A stretch of DNA of 64,000 nucleotides from Mucilaginibacter celer (GTDB taxonomy: Bacteria > Bacteroidota > Bacteroidia > Sphingobacteriales > Sphingobacteriaceae). Below, piece after piece: positions 17,415 to 26,900 of this stretch (positions are counted from its first letter, which is position 1; every line of letters begins with the position of its first letter). The translations under genes were made by a program, and so were the position numbers. The notes under the pieces are model-generated. The model was not told the origin of the DNA. It ran no database searches and saw nothing but the letters and a program-made list of their open reading frames with translations. Location of the stretch: contig NZ_CP032869.1 of assembly GCF_003576455.2 (NCBI RefSeq), forward strand, positions 744,001 to 808,000, in the 5' to 3' direction.

Positions 17415-19751
17415 TCATTTTGTCTGATCTGTATTTAACTCTTCCGCCATTAATTTAAAATCTTTGAATTGGACGGTTATTGTCGTCCCGTTTGTGTTTT
17501 TAACAGAAAACTCCCCCTGCAGTTGCACGGTAAGTCCGCGCATCAGGTTCATCCCTAAAGAATTGCGTATTGCTCCATCTTTTTCTTCTGGTATACCAAC
17601 TCCGTCATCGGCAATAGTTAATGTGTAAAGATCGTGGTCATCCTTTTCCATAATAATCCTAATGCGTCCTGCAGACCGGCCCCGAAAGGCGTATTTAATA
17701 CAATTGGTGATCGCCTCGTTAAGGATGAGGCCGATCGGAACCGCCTGCGAGATATCTAACTGAAAAGGAGGCGTCTGCAGTTCAAACCTGATGAACTCCC
17801 CCTCGTTGAAACTGTCCTTGATATAGCCCACTAATTCGGGAATATAGCTGGACATATCGATGTAGGCGAGGTTATCGGACTGATACAGCTTCGTATGAAT
17901 TAATGACATGGCCTGCATTCTGCGCTGACTGTTCACAATGGCATCGAGTGCAAAACCATTATCCATATAGGATGACTGGATATTGAGCAGACTCATGGTA
18001 ATCTGGAGGTTGTTTTTTACCCGGTGGTGAATTTCCCGCAGCAGCCACTCTTTTTCTTTCAGTAAATCAAACTGTTTTTCATTGAGATGGACCAGCTCCT
18101 TGTTTTTGCAGTTGATTTCCTGCTGCTGGGCTTTTAACGCAAGATGCTGGGTTTCCAGGAAGCGGCTGCTGCGTTGTTTCAACCTGAAGCGGTTATAAAG
18201 TATAGCAATCACCAATAATAACAGTACGGAGGCCGCGATCGTCCAGTTCCGGATCATCCGTTCCTGCCGGAATCCGATATCCTGCAGTTGCGCCTGCCTG
18301 GTAAGTAATTTGATGTTTTTCTCTTTGAACCGGATATCCCTGTCTTTTTTCTCCGCTTCAAACTGCACTTCAAGTAACGCTGTTTGTTTTCTATTTTTTT
18401 CACTTTTTACGGAATCGCTGAACAACATATAGCGTTGTAAATGGCGAACGGCGGAAAGCATTTTTCCTGAAGCTGAATCGGCTTTGAACAGGCGGAAGTC
18501 ATCATCATTGTCTACCGATAACGCGATTTTTGCGGCATTACAATACCGGACGTGTGCAGTGATGTAGGGATAGGTTTTGTCAAACTGGTTAGTGGCCTGA
18601 TAGTAAGCGATAATGCCGGAGAATATACCCTCGTAAACATGCTGCTCAATTTTCTTTGAATTCAAAAAATTAACGCACTCGTTAAAATAATGCCTGGCTA
18701 CTTTGTAATCCTTCTTTTGTATATATGCTTCCAGCAAAAGGGTCGCAGCCCGTGCCCGCCAGGTGATATCCTGCTGAAACAGCTTGAATGATTGTATTCG
18801 GGTAATGACAGGAATGGAGGCAGCGACCTGATGACTATGGCTCATTGCTGCCGCAACGTTAAATGAAATCTGGACGATGGACAGCGAATCATTCATTTTG
18901 TAAGCCTGATGAAGTGCTTTCTTAAGATATGAGGTGCATTTTGGCCAGTCTTCCGCGAATGCATAAGTTAATGCAATCCTGTTATAAATGGTGGCGAGCA
19001 GGGACCCTGACTCACCGTTTTGTTCCGCTGTTTGTACTGCAAGCAAGTTATATTTGAGCGCTTCGTTGATGTTGTGTAATTGGATATAATCGTAGCCGAT
19101 GAGATCGTAGGTGGCCTGCAGGTTTTTAGAGTTCACAGACCGATACAGACTGAGCGAGTGCTGCAAATCTTTCAGGGCTTGGTTGTAGCTGGAATTACAG
19201 ATCTCCAGATCACCCAGGTAAGTCAGGAGTGCGGCTGCACGTTCTTTTTGATCGGATATAAGCAACATCCTTATAGCCTGTTTAAAATAACCGATCTTCT
19301 GTACAATCTGGTTATCTGCGTTTGAAAGGCCATCTCCGCAGATGTTGTATGCATCCGCCTGGCCTGCCGGATCATTTATTTTTTTAAAGATTTCAAGGGC
19401 CTGCAGGGCGGTCTTCCGTGAGCCCTCCCCGTCCTTTTGCCATCTTAAGATCAGCGCGCGGATCAGCAGTTCATTGCCGGTACCCCGCAGGTAGTGAAGT
19501 TTGAAGGCGAGCTGCCTTGCACGGCTGCATAACATACCGGCGCTGTCGGCTTCCGGGCGGGTTACCGCTGTTTTCATGATGAGGGTCCTGCTGTGTTTCA
19601 GTAGCGCCAAAACCCGGTTGGTGTCCTGTTTCTGGGTTCCGGCGTCCCGTCCTGCATTATTTAGTGCGGGAAAAGATTGCGACCTGGCAAAATCAGGAAA
19701 AGAGAAAATAAAAAGAAATGAGAAAAAGATGTAGAGTACCCTTGGCTTCAT
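17415..19751 (-). CDS. TPR-containing sensor histidine kinase (HisKA_2/HWE type)
   Basis: A 778-residue sensor. ATG 19751 begins a clear signal peptide (MKPRVLYIFFSFLFIFSF); the open frame further upstream has no signal and contains a regulatory repeat. A periplasmic TPR-like helical array runs to about residue 500. One transmembrane helix follows ('NWTIAASVLLLLVIAILY'), then a coiled coil. The phosphoacceptor box is EIHHRVKNNLQIT (His575/576). The HATPase part carries LILNEAITNCIKYAF, 'IADDGVGIP' and 'LGMNLMRGL'. It is a clear paralogue of the kinase at 8425-10719, and no response regulator is adjacent. An inverted repeat lies 124 bases upstream. Confidence 0.9.
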   Translation of the reverse strand: MKPRVLYIFFSFLFIFSFPDFARSQSFPALNNAGRDAGTQKQDTNRVLALLKHSRTLIMKTAVTRPEADSAGMLCSRARQLAFKLHYLRGTGNELLIRALILRWQKDGEGSRKTALQALEIFKKINDPAGQADAYNICGDGLSNADNQIVQKIGYFKQAIRMLLISDQKERAAALLTYLGDLEICNSSYNQALKDLQHSLSLYRSVNSKNLQATYDLIGYDYIQLHNINEALKYNLLAVQTAEQNGESGSLLATIYNRIALTYAFAEDWPKCTSYLKKALHQAYKMNDSLSIVQISFNVAAAMSHSHQVAASIPVITRIQSFKLFQQDITWRARAATLLLEAYIQKKDYKVARHYFNECVNFLNSKKIEQHVYEGIFSGIIAYYQATNQFDKTYPYITAHVRYCNAAKIALSVDNDDDFRLFKADSASGKMLSAVRHLQRYMLFSDSVKSEKNRKQTALLEVQFEAEKKDRDIRFKEKNIKLLTRQAQLQDIGFRQERMIRNWTIAASVLLLLVIAILYNRFRLKQRSSRFLETQHLALKAQQQEINCKNKELVHLNEKQFDLLKEKEWLLREIHHRVKNNLQITMSLLNIQSSYMDNGFALDAIVNSQRRMQAMSLIHTKLYQSDNLAYIDMSSYIPELVGYIKDSFNEGEFIRFELQTPPFQLDISQAVPIGLILNEAITNCIKYAFRGRSAGRIRIIMEKDDHDLYTLTIADDGVGIPEEKDGAIRNSLGMNLMRGLTVQLQGEFSVKNTNGTTITVQFKDFKLMAEELNTDQTK

Positions 19752-19874
19752 GATCAGTGGCAGCGTGAGAAAAAGTTCAGTTGCATTTTTACAGTTACAT
19801 GCTCTAACCAATATTGTTCCGTTTTTCAAGGGTCTGCTGTACAGTTGATTGTAAAGGAATACTTTGTTTGGGTA

Positions 19875-19917
19875 TACTTTATGTCGTAAATGTGCAGACC
19901 GGTTGCGAAATAAAGCA
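19875..19917. promoter_or_regulatory. Inverted repeat operator candidate (second copy, 19-base spacer)
   Basis: The left arm TACTTTATGTCG (19875-19886) and right arm CGAAATAAAGCA (19906-19917) are inverted copies of TACTTTATTTCG, each with one change, and exactly 19 bases separate them. This matches the geometry at 3841-3883. It lies 124 bases upstream of the kinase start. Confidence 0.5.
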
Positions 19918-20045
19918 ATTGCGTTAACAGGTTTCAGGCAGTGAACGGGGGGATCCAAAAACTGCATTTGTATAAAAACACGTTGGGTTCACTTATGGGT
20001 TTTCTCCCGTTTAAATAAATACGAAAATTGCCGTTTGGTTCCGCG

Positions 20046-20663
20046 CTACCTCGTAATCGACCTGACATAGTTTTCGATGGAAGATAATAACATCCCGGGA
20101 ATTTCTTCATGAGTTATTGACATGTGATTCAGACGGCGGCGCAAATCCAGCGATACCAATCCGTGGGCGGTAGACCATACCTGCAATACAGCGGTTTGCA
20201 GGTCATCAATGGTCAGTAAATTTTCGAGGATGCAGTCGGAAAGACAATCGGCAAGATAGGCGAGGCTATCGCCTCCATTCGTTCGGTGTATCTTTTCGTC
20301 AACGTTCATGGGGCTTCGCATAATGAACATGAGGTCGTACAACTCCGGATTAGCCAAGCCGAAACTGATATAAGTTACACAGATCTGCCGCAATCGCTCC
20401 AAAGGGAGCGTGCTGTCGGCGTGCTGCCGGAAGGCTTCCAGCAATCGGAGATATGCATCGGCCTGAACTTCGTATAAAAGCTCATCTTTATCACGATAAT
20501 ACAGGTAGATCGTCGCGGGGCTGTATTTAATTTCACCGGCGATACTCCGAATGGAAGTTCCGGCAATCCCGTCCCTTAAAAATAGTTTCAAAGCGGCGTT
20601 TTTGATCAGTACCTTCATTTGCAGTTTCTCACGCTCTTTTCTTTCTGCGACTCCCATGATCAT
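20046..20663 (-). CDS. TetR/AcrR-family transcriptional regulator
   Basis: A 205-residue TetR regulator (ATG 20663, or two codons later at 20657). The HTH is near residues 20-65 ('LFLRDGIAGTSIRSIAGEIKYSPATIYLYYRDKDELL'). The C-terminal domain with 'YISFGLANPELYDLMF' and 'LQVWSTAHGLVSL' matches the WHG-motif group (TetR_C_33). An 18-base imperfect palindrome ends 9 bases upstream of the start codon, as expected for autoregulation. No target gene is contiguous on the same strand. The neighbouring 159-residue protein or distant sites may be targets. Confidence 0.9.
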   Translation of the reverse strand: MIMGVAERKEREKLQMKVLIKNAALKLFLRDGIAGTSIRSIAGEIKYSPATIYLYYRDKDELLYEVQADAYLRLLEAFRQHADSTLPLERLRQICVTYISFGLANPELYDLMFIMRSPMNVDEKIHRTNGGDSLAYLADCLSDCILENLLTIDDLQTAVLQVWSTAHGLVSLDLRRRLNHMSITHEEIPGMLLSSIENYVRSITR

Positions 20664-20671
20664 TTAAAATT

Positions 20672-20689
20672 GGTCGGATATATTGGACC
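20672..20689. promoter_or_regulatory. Putative TetR autoregulatory operator
   Basis: GGTCGGATA / TATTGGACC form an 18-base palindrome in which 7 of 9 positions are symmetric. It lies 8-9 bases before the TetR start codon, so a bound repressor would block its promoter or leader. Confidence 0.4.
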
Positions 20690-20861
20690 GAAACTGTCAG
20701 CTTTATAAATCATAGCTGAACGGCCGCTTAAGGAGCCGCTCAAACTCAGTGGACTAACGTCGCTTACAGTTGCCAGTTCGGGCTGATTGAAATATATTGA
20801 ATGGATTATTTAGTTGGCGGTTCTGATCGGGAATAGACATAAGGCCCTTCGGTCCGTAGGA

Positions 20862-21341
20862 TTAATTTAAAAGCAGGTCTGAAAAATCAACCAGGCTTTG
20901 AAATTTCATATCAAATAACTTTCCAGTTGTTCCTGAAGGGTCAACAAACGTGTCAAAGTAAACCGAGGGTTGATTATATTCGATAATGGACTGCTTTAGC
21001 TCGTTCTCATAGATCAGAAACTCCATGGGGGCATATAACGCAGCCCCGGGGTTTTTAAGGGATTCCATACCTGTTAAAATCGGGTTGTCTGTTGCGTCCC
21101 TGATTTTGATCTGCATGCCATATAATTTTAAACGGAGTCCGGTATCCACATATTTGTGAACCGAAAGCTTAATCCGGCCAACCCTGTCCTCTTGATTTTC
21201 ACGTGCCGCACGTTCTTCTTCATTTTCGGGTGAGACCGATTCCATAAAATGATCCGCGGTTTCTTCGAAACGTTTGGTGAAATTATCGAATCCGGAATCA
21301 AGTATCCTGGTGATGCGATTGAAGGTGACCTCTATGCCCAT
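20862..21341 (-). CDS. Hypothetical protein, 159 aa
   Basis: I do not recognise the family. The 159-residue protein is acidic in its first half, with a helical region ('DNFTKRFEETADHFMESVSPENEEERAARENQ' reads as an amphipathic, charged helix), and mixed alpha/beta in its second half. There is no signal peptide or membrane segment. The codon usage and continuous length suggest a real gene. It is transcribed toward the TetR gene 198 bases away and could be cotranscribed with it, although the palindrome in front of the TetR gene argues for a separate promoter. Function unknown. Confidence 0.55.
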   Translation of the reverse strand: MGIEVTFNRITRILDSGFDNFTKRFEETADHFMESVSPENEEERAARENQEDRVGRIKLSVHKYVDTGLRLKLYGMQIKIRDATDNPILTGMESLKNPGAALYAPMEFLIYENELKQSIIEYNQPSVYFDTFVDPSGTTGKLFDMKFQSLVDFSDLLLN

Positions 21342-21979
21342 ATGCTGTTTTTTAAATGTAGTCCCGGTATTTTCCGATGCCTTTGCGGTTACTGATCGTT
21401 GCCGTCCTGATGATCATGATATACTCCTGATGCCAGGTTTATGTTCGGCGATGAAACACTTGATCTCTTATCTAAGTTTCAAAATTAATGCCATTCTGTA
21501 AAAGGTTACAAAACAGTATTTTAGAGGGTATATGGCATTTTTTTCTTATTTTAAATCGTAAATCATCAGAATTTATAAAGTTGTCCGGCAGTGATTCAGC
21601 CCCTCCTCCTCTTATTTATTTTCATAAACGAATATTACAAAATACGAATGGCCGTCACAGTCATTACACTTTTTTAGAAAAGACGACAAATTCTTGTTCG
21701 TTAAAAAAAAATAACGTTCGGTATTTTTTATTTGTTGAAAAACAGATTGTTACCTGTATTTTGACGTCACTCTCGCACTAATAGTTCGGGAATAACTTAT
21801 ATTTAACGGAGTGAACTATTTTTTACTTGTAAAAAGGTTGTAAGGCTTGTCAGGTCGGACTAGCCGGATTCAAGGTTCCGGCGATTGATAAGACGGTCGT
21901 TCCCGGTCCAGTTTTGTGACTGGTGGCGGGTTGAAAACACAAGGCAAAGAACTATGCAATCAATGAACTCTTGATACAG
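21342..21979. other. Intergenic region upstream of the first sigma/FecR/SusCD locus
   Basis: About 640 AT-rich bases between divergent genes. It presumably holds the promoter of the ECF sigma gene. A 97-codon plus-strand frame at 21488-21781 has low-complexity, Phe/Lys/Ser-rich content and no ribosome site, so I do not call it. Confidence 0.4.
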
Positions 21980-22579
21980 ATGCGGGATTATTACAATTAC
22001 AGCGATCATGAATTAATTTCGCTTTTGAATCTTGAAGACCAGCGGGCTTTTGCGACCATTTATGATCGCTACTGGAGTATGCTGGTTAACTATGTATATG
22101 GACTGACCCGGTCTGAGGATGACGCCGTCGATATCGTACAGGAGCTTTTTGTATCGGTGTGGAACAGGAGACTAAGCTTTTCGCTTGATGGCGCGTTATC
22201 TGCATACCTGGTCAAGAGCGCCAGATATAGTTCCCTGCGCACCCTCACCAGGGATGCTAACAGGACAGCGTTTATCGAACGCCTGTCACGGCGAATAGAA
22301 CAGTTTCACGTCGATCCGGAGCATATCGACGTCAGAAGGCTTGCCGAATGTATTGATAAAGCCGTTTCTTCGCTTCCCGCCAAAATGCAGCGGATCTACC
22401 TGATGAGCCGGGACGAGCAGTTATCTCATAAAGAGATTGCCAGAGCACTTGGTATTGCGGAAACAACGGTAAAAAAACAGATAAATAACGCCCTGAAGAT
22501 TATCGCGCTGAAATTAAATACCAGGCTAACGATCATGATCCTTGCCGCGTTGATCAAAAAAGTCTTTTTGTTTCATTGA
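21980..22579 (+). CDS. ECF RNA polymerase sigma factor (SusCD-linked)
   Basis: A 199-residue sigma-70 ECF factor. ATG 21980 is preferred to a TTG nine bases earlier. Region 2 is at about 20-90 ('FATIYDRYWSMLVNYVYGLTRSEDDAVDIVQELFVSVWNRR') and region 4 at about 125-180 ('LPAKMQRIYLMSRDEQLSHKEIARALGIAETTVKKQINNAL'). The C-terminal hydrophobic tail ('TIMILAALIKKVFLF') is common in Bacteroidetes sigma factors of FecR/SusC systems. It is the first gene of an ordered sigma-FecR-SusC-SusD-DUF1735-M16 locus. It probably stays inactive until FecR receives a TonB-receptor signal. Confidence 0.93.
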   Translation: MRDYYNYSDHELISLLNLEDQRAFATIYDRYWSMLVNYVYGLTRSEDDAVDIVQELFVSVWNRRLSFSLDGALSAYLVKSARYSSLRTLTRDANRTAFIERLSRRIEQFHVDPEHIDVRRLAECIDKAVSSLPAKMQRIYLMSRDEQLSHKEIARALGIAETTVKKQINNALKIIALKLNTRLTIMILAALIKKVFLFH

Positions 22580-22685
22580 AAGATTTATTCATGTCAATTT
22601 ATTGTTAAATTATTTTAAAATAAATCTACTACCAGGGAAGCATTTCTGACAGATAGTAGGAAAAGGACCAAAACTTTTCATACTG

Positions 22686-23834
22686 ATGGAACTAGATATC
22701 GAAACCCTGCTGACCCGATACCGTGACGGCCGTTGTACTGCAGATGAGCGTGTTGTTGTCGAACGGTTTTTACTGGACCATGCCGCTACTTCTGGCCCCA
22801 CATTGAGCAGAAGCGCGAGATGGAGCCTTGATCGCCGGATCCGCGATCGCGTGCAGCAGGTTACCGGCGTCGCTTTGGAAGTGAATACATTCAAACGTTT
22901 ATGGCAGATACACCGTCTTTCATTCGCCGCCGCTGCATCAGTTATTCTCATAAGCTCCCTTGTCATCCTCGTATTCCGTGAGAAGACTCCTTCAGCCGTT
23001 GTTTTTGCCGGCAGTCAAACGATTAAGGCAGGAAGCAATCAGGCTGTACTGACACTGGCGAACGGCAAACGTGTAATGCTCTCCGGGAAGTCCGAAGCGG
23101 ACACCATCCGGCAGCCCGGCACTTTGCTCACCGTTACTCCAGCCGGCCTCCTGACTTACCGATCACCGAAAACGGGCGTAACGGAGGTTTTAGTCAACAG
23201 TGTAGAGACCGCCGCAGGCGGACAATGGCAACTGATATTACAGGACGGGACCAGAGTGTGGCTTAATTCACGAACGAAGATCAGCTACCCCACTGTCTTT
23301 AACGCTAAAGAACGACAGGTTAAGCTTGACGGTGAAGCTTATTTCGAAGTTTCCCGTGATGAAAAGAGACCGTTCATCGTCACTTCCGGGACCCAGCGCC
23401 TTCGGGTATTAGGAACCCATTTTAATATCAGCGCCTACCCTGAAGACAAAATAATCAAAAGCACCCTGCTTTCGGGTTCCGTAATGATCACTGATACAGT
23501 CACGCGCGCGGACGCGCTGCTTAAACCGGGCATGCAGGCTGCACTTTATTCCGGAACGGTCAGCGTAAAGAAGGTGGAGGCCGATGATGCCATAGACTGG
23601 CAAAGAGGACTTTTTGTATTTGACAGCGCCGAGCTGGGTGAGGTAATGCGTAAACTTTCACGCTGGTACGGATGCCGGATCATTTTTGAAAACACGGCAG
23701 ATGCACGGATCCGGATCGGGGGCTCTGTATCACGTTCCGCCAGTATCGGCAAGGTATTGGAAAAAGTCAGTGCCGTCGGGCATGTCCGTTTTGAAGTCCG
23801 GGAAAACGAGGTAAAAGTCATTTCAAATAATTAA
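22686..23834 (+). CDS. FecR-family anti-sigma / signal-transducing membrane protein
   Basis: A 382-residue regulator. The N-terminal cytosolic part (1-77) binds the sigma factor, a transmembrane helix spans about 78-97 ('FAAAASVILISSLVILVF'), and the periplasmic FecR domain follows ('DGTRVWLNSRTKISYPTVFNAKERQVKLDGEAYFEV', then 'FIVTSGTQRLRVLGTHFNISAY'). The C-terminal DUF4974-type domain ('FVFDSAELGEVMRKLSRWYGCRI') contacts the STN domain of the receptor. It sits 106 bases after the sigma gene, the standard order. The extended STN at the N-terminus of the following SusC completes a three-part trans-envelope signalling chain. Confidence 0.93.
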   Translation: MELDIETLLTRYRDGRCTADERVVVERFLLDHAATSGPTLSRSARWSLDRRIRDRVQQVTGVALEVNTFKRLWQIHRLSFAAAASVILISSLVILVFREKTPSAVVFAGSQTIKAGSNQAVLTLANGKRVMLSGKSEADTIRQPGTLLTVTPAGLLTYRSPKTGVTEVLVNSVETAAGGQWQLILQDGTRVWLNSRTKISYPTVFNAKERQVKLDGEAYFEVSRDEKRPFIVTSGTQRLRVLGTHFNISAYPEDKIIKSTLLSGSVMITDTVTRADALLKPGMQAALYSGTVSVKKVEADDAIDWQRGLFVFDSAELGEVMRKLSRWYGCRIIFENTADARIRIGGSVSRSASIGKVLEKVSAVGHVRFEVRENEVKVISNN

Positions 23835-23901
23835 TCCATTCAACTCCACATGACCATTGCAACTAATTCCAGCCCTTAGCCTGGAGTATCCTGGATAAAA
23901 G

Positions 23902-23930
23902 ACCCGGAAATGCAGCGAACATTTCCGGGT
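23902..23930 (+). promoter_or_regulatory. Intercistronic stem-loop between fecR and susC
   Basis: A perfect 11-pair stem ACCCGGAAATG / CATTTCCGGGT with a 7-base loop and no T run. It may be an attenuator, RNA-processing site or stability element that lets susCD levels differ from those of sigma/fecR. Confidence 0.5.
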
Positions 23931-23990
23931 AAACGTTCGGGTTCCTCCCACAGTTCATTCATTCCTATTAGATTAAACCCAAACATTCAA

Positions 23991-26900
23991 ATGTATCGAA
24001 TTTCTACAAGAGTACGGTGCACAGGACATCCCTGTGCCTACAAAATCATTCAAGTAATGAAGTTAACGACGGTCTTGCTCGTTGTGGCGATTCTTCAGGT
24101 CAGTGCCTCGACTTTCGCACAGAAGGTCAGCGTCTCCGGTAAATCAATTCCTGTTTCAACCGTATTAAGACAAATCCGTATCCAAACAGGATATAACGTT
24201 CTTTGGAACGAAAACGATCTGGATCCCAGTCAAACGATCGATGTCAGCTTTGATAAAGCGGAACTCGACGATGTTTTAAAAAGCTGCCTGGCTGGCTCAG
24301 GGCTCAGTTACGAAATCAAAGACAAAACAATTTTGATCACTCGGAGTCGAAGCAGGCTCATCAGGAGCATTGTTGATTATCTAACTTCCATAAATGTGTC
24401 GGGAATTGTTGTCAATGAAAAAGGCGTTCCCATGCCAGGAGCCACTGTAAAGGTCAAGGGAACAGATAAATCTACCCATACTGACGCAAACGGAAAATTC
24501 ATCCTAAATGACGTGGGGCAAGATGCTTTATTGGTGTTCAGCTACTTAGGTTATGAAAAAAATGAAATCGTAGCTGGAAAATTCAACGGTAAAATAATTA
24601 TGATCCCTGAGATTAAAAGCCTGGAAGAGGTCAAGGTAACCACGGCTTACGGTATCGAACGCAATAAACGCGAATTAGGTTATTCGGTCGCAAAAGTAAG
24701 CGGTAATGACTTAACCAAGGCTAATAGCGGCTCGCTTCTAATGGGACTAACTGGTAAGGTTTCCGGCTTGAATATCATGTCAGAGAGTTCTTCCATGTCA
24801 CCGCAGATGCATATTCTCATACGGGGAATCCGCTCGTTTGGCGAGTCCAGTAACAATCAGCCACTTTTTATTTTCAATGGCTCGCCTTTATCTTTTGGCT
24901 CGGATGGTGATTCAGGACAGCAAGCCGTTGACTTTATCAATAATCTTAACCCCGCAGACATCGAAGATGTAACGGTTTTAAAAGGAGCAAATGGTACGGC
25001 GTTATATGGTCCCGAGGGAGTCAACGGCGTGATTATTATCACCACAAAGAAGGTGAAAAACGGCGTGATCGCAGTAAATGTCAAAACCAACCAAAGCTTT
25101 AACCGGATTGACTGGCGCTACCTGGACGAACAAAAGCAATACGGCAAGGGAAATGCCACGAATATTTTGGGAGGACAGGATATATCCAGCTGGGGGCCTG
25201 CATATAATGGCCAGCTTGTACCAATTGGCTATCCCGATGCCAATGGAAAGTATCAAATGGTGCCGTATTCCTATAACAATGACCGGCATAAGTTTTTCAA
25301 TATTGCTTCTACAAATCGAACCAATGTATCTTTAGCCAATGGCGGTGCAAACTCCAATCTATACCTCGGTATAGGTCATTTAGATCAAAAAGGACTGTTG
25401 CCTGGAGATAAACAAAACCAAACGTCCGTATTATACAATGCTTCCAATAAAGTTGGACAGGCATTAGACTTAGGTCTTACCATAAATTTCGCTCAAACTA
25501 ATTCAGACAAAGGGCCGGATGCTACACAGGATGTACTAGAAACGCCCAGTTTCATTCCCCTGCTGAATTATAAAGATTATCGCAACTCGTACTGGGGAAG
25601 TAATGACAATTATTGGAACGGCATAAATCCCTATGCGAAGATTGCATCTGCCCGTCAAAAACAAACCGATAATGTATTTAACGGCAATATGTTTGCAAAC
25701 GTCAAAATTCTGCCGTGGTTATCAGTAAGAGATCAGCTTGGCGTTATATATAATTCCCGACGGCAAAAAATCAATTCAGAGCCTTTCATTTTCTCAGATT
25801 ACGCAAGGGCGGATCCTGCAAAACGATCGGACACAGACCCAACCACCGCGGATTATGTAGGAACCGGGCTCAACTTGAATAACGATTTCATTATGTCGGC
25901 CCTGGCGCAAACGCATGATTTCGTTTTCCGTAGCAGCGTTGGAAATTCGATCAAGGATATTTACAGTAAAATACTGAAAACGAACGCCACCTTGGTCATT
26001 CCTATCTATAATGACATTTATGCCCGCTCCGATTATGGTATAGGAGCAGATGAAAACACTGTGCAGCAACGCACTATTTCAGCTTTTGGAACAGCTTCGG
26101 TCGGCTATAAGGACCGCTTTTTTCTGGAGCTGACCGCAAGGAATGAGTGGGATTCCAAAGAGGCAAAAGTAGCCAGGGGAAAAGACTTCTATTTCGGCGG
26201 CAATTCATCGATCGTGTTAAAAGAAGCAGTTCCATTTTTGAAGAAACAGGAGTGGTTGTCAGCATTGAGATTACGCGTTTCTCTGGTCAGGACAGCCAAT
26301 CTGAATATCGAGCCCCAGCAAAGTGAGCGGCGTTTTTATGTCTTGTATCCTTATCCTTATACCACCTCCACCGGCGTGTCGACACTGGCCTATGGCATAC
26401 AGGCTAATCCCAATCCGAAGATCAAGCCGGAAAAGATCTGGTCGCAGGAATACGGCATCGAGATCGGAATTTTGAAAAATCGGATCAGATTTGATGCAAC
26501 TTATTATACACAAGTTAACGACGGTGTTATATTGAAGGTACGCGTGCCGCCATATTCTGGTTTCCCGGATTATGACAATGCGGGGAAATTAAGAAACAAG
26601 GGGTTAGAGTTCGATCTGACACTCGATCCGTTAGTTGATTTTTCAGGTGGACCAAGGATCTCACTTTCCGGCAGGCTTTCTTATAATAACAACAAGGTTT
26701 TAAAGGTTTCAGACGTTTACAACGGCGTTTTTATTGCGCAAGATCCAGCCACCGGATTGGTCTTTTACGCTAAAGAAGGCGAGACGGCTTTTCAATATGG
26801 CGTCTACGATTTCAAACGTTCTCCCGGAGGTTCGGTAATTGTTGATAAAGTTTCAGGCTTGCCTGCTTACGATTATCTAAATCCACAGATCAAAGGAAAA

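Noticed and set aside
21488..21781. 97-codon plus-strand ORF upstream of the sigma factor
   Set aside because: AT-rich, Phe/Lys/Ser-rich, no recognisable domain, no ribosome site. It sits in the expected promoter region.
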